From Bacteroidales bacterium (GTDB lineage Bacteria; Bacteroidota; Bacteroidia; Bacteroidales; UBA932): a DNA stretch of 64,000 bases. The stretch spans positions 109,173 through 173,172 of the forward strand of contig JAEEQS010000003.1 of the NCBI GenBank assembly GCA_016285455.1, given 5' to 3'. Below the pieces are notes generated by a model that made no database searches, was not told where the DNA came from, and saw nothing but the letters and a program-made list of their open reading frames with translations. Below are positions 57,934 through 64,000 of the stretch, one piece after another. The position numbers and the translations under genes are program-made. How positions within the stretch are numbered: position 1 is the stretch's first letter; each line of letters starts with the position of its first letter.

Positions 57934-58650
57934 ATGAAATACAACAGAATATTGCTCAAGCTCAGCGGTGAGGCCATGGGCGGAGCGGATGGCCAGGGGC
58001 TGGATTCAGATGTAATCAAGTCTTATGCAGTTGAAATAGCAAAGGCTGTTAAGGCCGGAGTCCAGATAGGAATAGTTGTTGGAGGAGGAAACATCTTCCG
58101 CGGTATGAATGGAGTCAAGGAAGGCTTTGACCGCGTAAAGGGAGACCAGATGGGAATGCTGGCAACCGTTATAAACGGCAAGGCTCTGGGTATCTTCATA
58201 GAGGAAGAGGGTGTAAAGGCAGAGGTATATACACCGCATCCGATGGAGCCGTTTGCAAGGCATTTCAACAAAGACAGGGTTATGGAAGTTCTGAAGGGCG
58301 GCGGAGTGGCAATCTTCACGGGCGGAACCGGCAACCCGTTCTTCACGACAGACTCTGCAGCATCGCTGAAGGCCTGTGAAATAGAGGCAGATGCACTGCT
58401 TAAGGGAACAAAAGTTGATGGCGTGTATACCGCTGATCCAAAGAAAGATCCAACAGCTACAAGATATGAGAGGCTGACCTTCGACAAGGCTTTGGCAGAC
58501 AATTTGAAAGTGATGGACCAGACCGCTTTCACAATGTGCAAAGAGAATGACATTCCGATAGAGGTATTTGATATGACAGACCCTAAGAATCTTCTCCGCC
58601 TGCTGGAAGGAGAGAATGTTGGAACGGTTGTATGCAACGAAAACAAATAA
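57934..58650 (+). CDS. pyrH: UMP kinase
   Basis: ILLKLSGEAMGG, IGIVVGGGNIFRG, FTGGTGNPFFTTDSAA. Confidence 0.97.
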   Translation: MKYNRILLKLSGEAMGGADGQGLDSDVIKSYAVEIAKAVKAGVQIGIVVGGGNIFRGMNGVKEGFDRVKGDQMGMLATVINGKALGIFIEEEGVKAEVYTPHPMEPFARHFNKDRVMEVLKGGGVAIFTGGTGNPFFTTDSAASLKACEIEADALLKGTKVDGVYTADPKKDPTATRYERLTFDKALADNLKVMDQTAFTMCKENDIPIEVFDMTDPKNLLRLLEGENVGTVVCNENK

Positions 58651-58662
58651 AAAAGAAACGAT

Positions 58663-59229
58663 ATGGAAATCAAAGTATCTAAAGACAACATCGCGCAGGG
58701 CGTATCCAAGATGGAGAACGCCATTACGCACCTTGAGGAAGATCTTAAGACCTACAGGGCAGGAAAGGCAAACCCTTCTGTTCTCAACAACGTTATGGTG
58801 GATTACTATGGTTCGCCGACAGCTATTCCTAAGGTTGCTTCCATCACCACTCCAGACCCTAAGAGCATGATTGTTCAGCCGTGGGAGAAGAAGATGGTAG
58901 GCCCTATAGTAAAGGCGATTATGGATGCCAACCTGGGATTCACTCCAATCAACAACGGAGAGAACGTAAGAATCAACATCCCGCCATTGACAGAGGAAAG
59001 AAGAAAGGAACTCTGCAAGCAGGCAAGGGGTGCTGGCGAGAACGCCAAGATGAGTATCCGCAATGCTCGTCGCGAGGTTGTAGAGGCTCACAAGAAATTC
59101 AAGAAAGACGGTCTTGAGGAAGACATCTGCAAAGATGCAGAAGACGAGATCCAGAAGCATACCGACACTTTCACCAAGAAAGTTGACGAGATTGTAGCAG
59201 CCAAGGAGAAGGAGATAATGACCGTATAA
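58663..59229 (+). CDS. frr: ribosome recycling factor
   Basis: YRAGKANPSVLNNVMVDYYGSPTAIPKVASI; NIPPLTEERRKELCKQA. Confidence 0.98.
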   Translation: MEIKVSKDNIAQGVSKMENAITHLEEDLKTYRAGKANPSVLNNVMVDYYGSPTAIPKVASITTPDPKSMIVQPWEKKMVGPIVKAIMDANLGFTPINNGENVRINIPPLTEERRKELCKQARGAGENAKMSIRNARREVVEAHKKFKKDGLEEDICKDAEDEIQKHTDTFTKKVDEIVAAKEKEIMTV

Positions 59230-60038
59230 TGCAGTCTCTTCCCAAGATAGGCAGATACACTTTCAAAATTGAGCAGTACCAGTGCAATGTCCGCAAGATG
59301 CTGAGGTTCAGCTTTCTTGTGAATACTATGCTGAGTTCTGCGGACTACCATTCCACAGAAAGGGGATTTGGAACGGATTATCTAAACACCATCGGCAAGA
59401 CCTGGGTTCTCTCACGTCTTGCCGTTGAAATGTTGAGGATCCCTTCTCGCCACGAAGTCATAGCCGTGGAAACCTGGGTGGAGAAAGTCCATCCGCTCTT
59501 TACCAATCGTAACTTCAAGATGAGCGTAGACTCCACTGGAGAAATCCTCGGCTGGGGCAGAAGCGTGTGGGCGATGATAGACACCACCACCCGCCATCCT
59601 GCAGACCTTATGGAAATAAAGAACGGAGCCATAATGGACTTTGTGCTTCCGCCGGACCATCCTGACTATATGGACGTTCCAATCACCAAGCCCATCCGGA
59701 TCCAGATGGAGGACGCAACTCTTGCAAGAGAGGTTGACACTTATTTCAGCGATGTGGATTTCAACGGCCACATCAACTCAATGAGGTATATGGACCACAT
59801 TCTTGACACATTCCCTCTTGATTGGCACAAGAAGAACAACATCAAGCGCCTCGACATTGCTTACATCGCTGAGGGAAGGCCTGAAGTTCCCATCAGGATT
59901 TACAAAAACGCTCCGTCATTTAATGAGGCCGACAGCTCTACAGACTACGGATTCAAGATACTCCAGAAACTTCCGGAAAACAGCGAGGAAACGGAAGCCT
60001 GCAGATTGCGCCTGAGAACCATTCCGCTTATTCCATAA
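59229..60038 (+). CDS. acyl-[acyl-carrier-protein] thioesterase
   Basis: [46 protein letters not shown] (hotdog N-x-H). Confidence 0.9.
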   Translation: MQSLPKIGRYTFKIEQYQCNVRKMLRFSFLVNTMLSSADYHSTERGFGTDYLNTIGKTWVLSRLAVEMLRIPSRHEVIAVETWVEKVHPLFTNRNFKMSVDSTGEILGWGRSVWAMIDTTTRHPADLMEIKNGAIMDFVLPPDHPDYMDVPITKPIRIQMEDATLAREVDTYFSDVDFNGHINSMRYMDHILDTFPLDWHKKNNIKRLDIAYIAEGRPEVPIRIYKNAPSFNEADSSTDYGFKILQKLPENSEETEACRLRLRTIPLIP

Positions 60039-61284
60039 CGGCCTGGATGCCCGGGAGGATTTTGCCCTCAAGGCTTTCCAGCATTGCGCCGCCGCCGGTG
60101 GAAACATAGCTCACCTTGTCTGCATAACCCATCTGGTTTACTGCAGCTACGGAGTCTCCTCCGCCAACCAGGGTGAACACGCCCTTTTCCTGAGTGGCCT
60201 TGGCAAGAGCCTTGGCGATGTGGAGAGTTCCCTCAGCGAATTTAGGCATCTCAAATACTCCCACAGGGCCGTTCCACAGCACGGTTTTGGAGTTATTGAT
60301 AACATCTTCAACCTCAACCAAGAAGTCAGTTCCTGCATCCATTCCCATCCATCCGTCTGGAATTTCATTTGAGAGGCAGATCATCTTTGTAGCATCGTTG
60401 TCAAAGCGGTTGGCAGCAATAACATACTTAGGAAGATAAACCTTGACGCCCTTTTCCTCGGCAGCCTTGAGGATGTCAAGGGCAACCTGAAGCTGATCGT
60501 CTTCGCAGATGCTTTCGCCGATTTTACCACCATTGGCTTTTACGAAGGTGAAGGCCATTCCGCCACCGATTACAAGATTGTCAACCTTTTCAACCAGGTT
60601 CTGGAGAATGCCAATCTTGGAAGAAACCTTGCTACCGCCGATGATTGCGGTAACAGGATGCTGAGGATCGTTGACTACCTTGTTGATGGCCTTGATCTCG
60701 CCTTCCATGATGTAGCCGAACATCTTGTCCTCAGGGAAATATTTTGCTATGAGAGCGGTAGAAGCGTGTGCCCTGTGGGCAGTTCCGAAAGCGTCGTTGA
60801 TGTAGCAGTCTGCGTAGGAAGCAAGGTGCTTGGTGAACTCCTTCTGGCTCTCCTTTACCTTGGCTTTAGCCTCTTTCTTCTCCTCGTCTGAAGCGTCATC
60901 GCTGAGCCCTCTTGGTTTGCCTTCTTCTTCAGCGTAGAAGCGGAGGTTTTCAAGAAGGAGAACATCTCCTGGTTTGAGATTCTTGGCCATTTCGTCTGCC
61001 TTCATGCAATCCGGACAGAACTGTATCTTCTGGCCCAGCAGCTCTTCAACCTTGTAGATAATATGCTCCAGAGAGTATTTCTTGTCTACTCCCTTAGGTC
61101 TTCCCAGATGGGACATAAGTATGATGGATCCGCCGCCATCAAGAACTTTCTTGATTGTAGGAACGGCTGCGCGGATTCTGGTGTCGTCTGTAACTTTGAA
61201 ATCCTTGTTCAGAGGAACGTTGAAATCAACCCTGGCAATGACTCTCTTGCCCTTGAAATCGTAAGTGTCGATAAACTTCTGCAT
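60028..61284 (-). CDS. pgk: phosphoglycerate kinase
   Basis: [45 protein letters not shown]; start [10 protein letters not shown] at 61284. Confidence 0.97.
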   Translation of the reverse strand: MQKFIDTYDFKGKRVIARVDFNVPLNKDFKVTDDTRIRAAVPTIKKVLDGGGSIILMSHLGRPKGVDKKYSLEHIIYKVEELLGQKIQFCPDCMKADEMAKNLKPGDVLLLENLRFYAEEEGKPRGLSDDASDEEKKEAKAKVKESQKEFTKHLASYADCYINDAFGTAHRAHASTALIAKYFPEDKMFGYIMEGEIKAINKVVNDPQHPVTAIIGGSKVSSKIGILQNLVEKVDNLVIGGGMAFTFVKANGGKIGESICEDDQLQVALDILKAAEEKGVKVYLPKYVIAANRFDNDATKMICLSNEIPDGWMGMDAGTDFLVEVEDVINNSKTVLWNGPVGVFEMPKFAEGTLHIAKALAKATQEKGVFTLVGGGDSVAAVNQMGYADKVSYVSTGGGAMLESLEGKILPGIQAVME

Positions 61285-61345
61285 AATTAAGGAATTATTA
61301 AATCGCCGCAAAATTAATAATTTTATCTTTGTACTTGTTAAGACT

Positions 61346-62320
61346 ATGGTACAGACGGTTCATAACATATCCATTGAAAGCCCGGCAGGGTGGAAAGACT
61401 ATGAGATTCTAGATTCAGGAGACGGCTACAAACTGGAGCGGTTCGGAGACTTCATAATGTCTAGGCCGGAGCCTAAGGCTTTGTGGTCCAAGAGTATGAG
61501 TGATGCAGAGTGGAAGAAGCTGGCCCATACCGTTTTTCATCCTGGAGCCGGATTCGGCAAAGCAGGAAAGGAAGACGTAGGAACCTGGGAGATGCTCAAG
61601 AAGATGCCCGAACGGTGGTTCATTGAGTACAAGGGAGCGGATCGCAAAGCTTCCGAGTGGAGCGCTTTCCGCCACGGAGTTCCAGATGTCCAGGGCCTGT
61701 ATATGAAGATGAGGCTGGGCCTGACGTCTTTCAAGCACGTGGGGGTGTTTCCCGAGCAGGCTTCCAACTGGGATTGGATTTACAATCATTCGCAGATGCT
61801 CGGCCCCAAGCCAAAAGTTTTGAACCTTTTTGCCTATACCGGTGGAGCCACTCTTGCAGCCAAATGCGCGGGAGCGGAGGCCACTCACGTGGATTCCGTA
61901 AAGCAAGTAGTAAATTGGGCAAAGGAGAATATGGCTTCTTCTGGCCTGGATAATATTCGCTGGATAGTAGATGACGCACTGAAATTCGTCAAGAGAGAAA
62001 TTCGCCGCGGAAATACATATAACGGCCTGATTCTTGATCCTCCGGCATACGGCCACGGGCCGGACGGGGAAAGATGGAAGCTAGACGAACTGCTGTTCGA
62101 GATGCTGGAAGAATGTTCAAAGATTGTGGCAAAGGAGCACTCGTTTGTAGTTCTGAACCTTTACTCCAACGGCTATTCCGCCTTATTGGCAGACACGCTT
62201 TTGAAAAAAGCCTTCGGAGACTATGCCGGCAGGGAATACACCTGCGGAGAGCTGGTGCTGGAAGACAAATTCAAGAAGGTGATTCCGCTGAGCGTTTTTG
62301 CAAGAATGTTTACAAAGTAG
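61346..62320 (+). CDS. class I SAM-dependent methyltransferase (RlmI-like, C-terminal family)
   Basis: [57 protein letters not shown]. Confidence 0.9.
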   Translation: MVQTVHNISIESPAGWKDYEILDSGDGYKLERFGDFIMSRPEPKALWSKSMSDAEWKKLAHTVFHPGAGFGKAGKEDVGTWEMLKKMPERWFIEYKGADRKASEWSAFRHGVPDVQGLYMKMRLGLTSFKHVGVFPEQASNWDWIYNHSQMLGPKPKVLNLFAYTGGATLAAKCAGAEATHVDSVKQVVNWAKENMASSGLDNIRWIVDDALKFVKREIRRGNTYNGLILDPPAYGHGPDGERWKLDELLFEMLEECSKIVAKEHSFVVLNLYSNGYSALLADTLLKKAFGDYAGREYTCGELVLEDKFKKVIPLSVFARMFTK

Positions 62321-62323
62321 AAT

Positions 62324-63190
62324 ATGATAAATAGTTTATTGGCAATAAAGTGGGATGTGAGTCCCTATATTTTCTCGATAGGGAATGTTCAGCTTAGGTG
62401 GTACGGAGTGCTATTCGTTTCCGGATTCATTTTCGGCTACTGGCTGTTCTCAAAATTCTACAAGAGAGAGGGCCTGCCGTCAAAGCTTTTAGACCCGATG
62501 TTGTATATGCTCCTGATCTGCGCTCTTGTGGGAGCAAGGCTGGGCCACGTATTCTTCTACGACTGGGGCTATTACAGAGAAAATCTGGAAGAGATCTTCA
62601 AGGTATGGCACGGCGGACTTGCCAGCCACGGCGGAGCCTTTGCTATTCTGCTTGGAATATGGTGGTATGCCCATAAATACGGAAAGAAGTATAACATAGA
62701 TTATGTCTGGATTTGCGACAGGCTAGCTCTTGCGATTCCTTTTGCCGGAATGGCAATCAGGCTTGGAAACCTGATGAACTCTGAAATTTACGGATTCGAA
62801 ACCAGCCTTCCGTGGGGATTCATTTTTGTCCGCGACGGCCAGACAGTTCCGCATCATCCTACCCAGCTTTATGAGGCCCTGTCCTATCTGCTGATAGGCT
62901 TGATTCTGCTTTGGATCTATCGCAGACATAAAGACAACAAAAAAGCCCCGTACAGAGGCTTTTTGTTCGGTTTGTTCCTGGTGCTGCTTTTCGGAGCCAG
63001 ATTTATTATTGAGTTCTGTAAGCTTCCTCAGGAAGGTTCAGACGCTGCCGCAACTGCCGCTGCTGCCGCTGCCGGAGGAGAGAGGCTTCTGAACAACGGT
63101 CAGCTTCTGAGCATCCCGTTTGTAGTGGCGGGCTTGCTGTTTATAATCTTCAGCTACAAGTTCAAAAAACCGATGCTCCGCCAGGAGTAA
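62324..63190 (+). CDS. lgt: prolipoprotein diacylglyceryl transferase
   Basis: VWHGGLASHGGAFAILLG, AIRLGNLMNSEIYGFETSLPWGFIFVRDGQTVPHHPTQLYEA. Confidence 0.95.
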   Translation: MINSLLAIKWDVSPYIFSIGNVQLRWYGVLFVSGFIFGYWLFSKFYKREGLPSKLLDPMLYMLLICALVGARLGHVFFYDWGYYRENLEEIFKVWHGGLASHGGAFAILLGIWWYAHKYGKKYNIDYVWICDRLALAIPFAGMAIRLGNLMNSEIYGFETSLPWGFIFVRDGQTVPHHPTQLYEALSYLLIGLILLWIYRRHKDNKKAPYRGFLFGLFLVLLFGARFIIEFCKLPQEGSDAAATAAAAAAGGERLLNNGQLLSIPFVVAGLLFIIFSYKFKKPMLRQE

Positions 63191-63670
63191 TTAGTGCCAC
63201 CAGGTAGACTGGTCGGCAGGGTTATAAACTCTGGTTACGGTGAAATCTCCTTCTCCGCTCGGGTAGATTATCTTAGGATAGCACCCTGTTACAATCGTGA
63301 TCTTCTTTACAAACGGGGCAAGGGTAAGATCCAGAACCTCAAGCTTTTTCATATTCCTAAGGTCTAATTCTTCAACTGTGGTGTTTCCCGGGCTGAAATA
63401 TTTCAGATTAGGGAAATACTTCAGGAAATCCAGATTAGATATAATGTTCTTCCTTCCGCCGTATCCCAGGAAAAGTGTGTCTGCGGCATTTGCCTCAGCG
63501 AATGTTACCAATCCGTCTTTATTGGCATCAACATTTCCAAAGCATTTGGAAAAAGGAGAATCCATAGTTATCGCGATGAAAACAGAATCAGCCTTTTCTG
63601 TTTTGACATTCTGCGCCCTTACTCCCAAGGAGCATAAAATCAGGGCTGTAAGGAATAGGACTTTTTTCAT
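63191..63670 (-). CDS. secreted protein with EF-hand-like loop and short leucine-rich segment
   Basis: Signal peptide; VDANKDGLVTFAEANAAD; LKYFPNLKYFSPGNTTVEELDLRNMKKLEVLDL. Confidence 0.65.
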   Translation of the reverse strand: MKKVLFLTALILCSLGVRAQNVKTEKADSVFIAITMDSPFSKCFGNVDANKDGLVTFAEANAADTLFLGYGGRKNIISNLDFLKYFPNLKYFSPGNTTVEELDLRNMKKLEVLDLTLAPFVKKITIVTGCYPKIIYPSGEGDFTVTRVYNPADQSTWWH

Positions 63671-63680
63671 TTGAATAGAT

Positions 63681-64000
63681 TTATTTTTTGATTTTCATTT
63701 TTCTCCATGCGTGAGGGCAGGCTTTTGTGTGTTTGTTGAGGCGGTCTATGACCTTAAGGAAATCATTGGCCTGAACTTCGCTGCCGTCATCCCAGTAAAT
63801 CGGAATGTTGTTGAGGCTCCTTGCCGTATATTTATTGCCTTCTTTTGTTATGGCAACAGGCATAAGGTCTCCATCTGCATCGCGGATGTTCACAATGCCA
63901 ATGTCATCATATTTAGGTTTTTTGGCAGATTCCGAATATGTGAAGCCAACGCCGAATTTTCCGTCTTTTTCTGTAATCACCAATTCTTTGGAGCTTCTTG
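63681..64000 (-). CDS. hypothetical protein, partial (N-terminus beyond window)
   Basis: Frame remains open upstream of the ORF-track start (TTG at 63983) to the window edge; ELVITEKDGKFGVGFTYSESAKKPKYDDIGIV. Confidence 0.6.
   Translation of the reverse strand, partial: RSSKELVITEKDGKFGVGFTYSESAKKPKYDDIGIVNIRDADGDLMPVAITKEGNKYTARSLNNIPIYWDDGSEVQANDFLKVIDRLNKHTKACPHAWRKMKIKK

Noticed and set aside
58006-59160. 384-aa minus-strand ORF opposite pyrH and frr
   Set aside because: Fully antisense to two highly conserved genes; Cys/Leu/His-rich composition typical of shadow ORFs
1-64000. Search for tRNA/rRNA genes, CRISPR arrays, IS elements or phage genes
   Set aside because: No cloverleaf, rRNA, regularly spaced repeat array, transposase, integrase or phage structural ORF seen in the sequence or ORF track; short divergent ncRNAs cannot be excluded by eye

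Overview
The 64 kb window is a gene-dense, mostly housekeeping segment of a Bacteroidales-type (Bacteroidota) chromosome. Support comes from TAnnTTTG promoter boxes, S46 peptidase, PorT-like barrels, DUF3109, LptE/SecG, PspC-PadR and two-subunit transketolase. I recognise about 60 genes, including aspS (partial), rnhB, an Mrp ATPase, glycerate kinase, an EF-G paralog, lepA, kdsB, secG, kbl, trxA, trmB, ricT-like, holB, U32 and M16 family proteins, hemW, pyrH, frr, pgk and lgt. I saw no rRNA, tRNA, CRISPR array, prophage or intact IS element. Main items to follow up: (1) an AT-rich two-gene cassette (29.2-30.9 kb) pairing a Sel1-like/agmatine-deiminase-like fusion with a 'hypothetical' protein that carries motifs of the alkyladenine DNA glycosylase (AAG/MPG) fold in order; (2) an M16 peptidase whose HxxEH zinc motif reads MLLQQ; (3) an EF-G paralog with a degenerate GTPase centre (DTPGSDDF, NQLD), resembling the GTPase-independent EF-G2 of Bacteroides; (4) a PIN toxin gene broken by an internal deletion/frameshift beside an intact RelB/DinJ-type antitoxin; (5) a structured hairpin with GAAA tetraloop and purine internal loop, nested in a longer inverted repeat and next to a promoter-like box; (6) a lone succinate dehydrogenase cytochrome b gene whose probable terminator lies inside the convergent hemW CDS, within a wider pattern of convergent gene pairs with almost no spacer. 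All calls are from reading the sequence; no database search was run.
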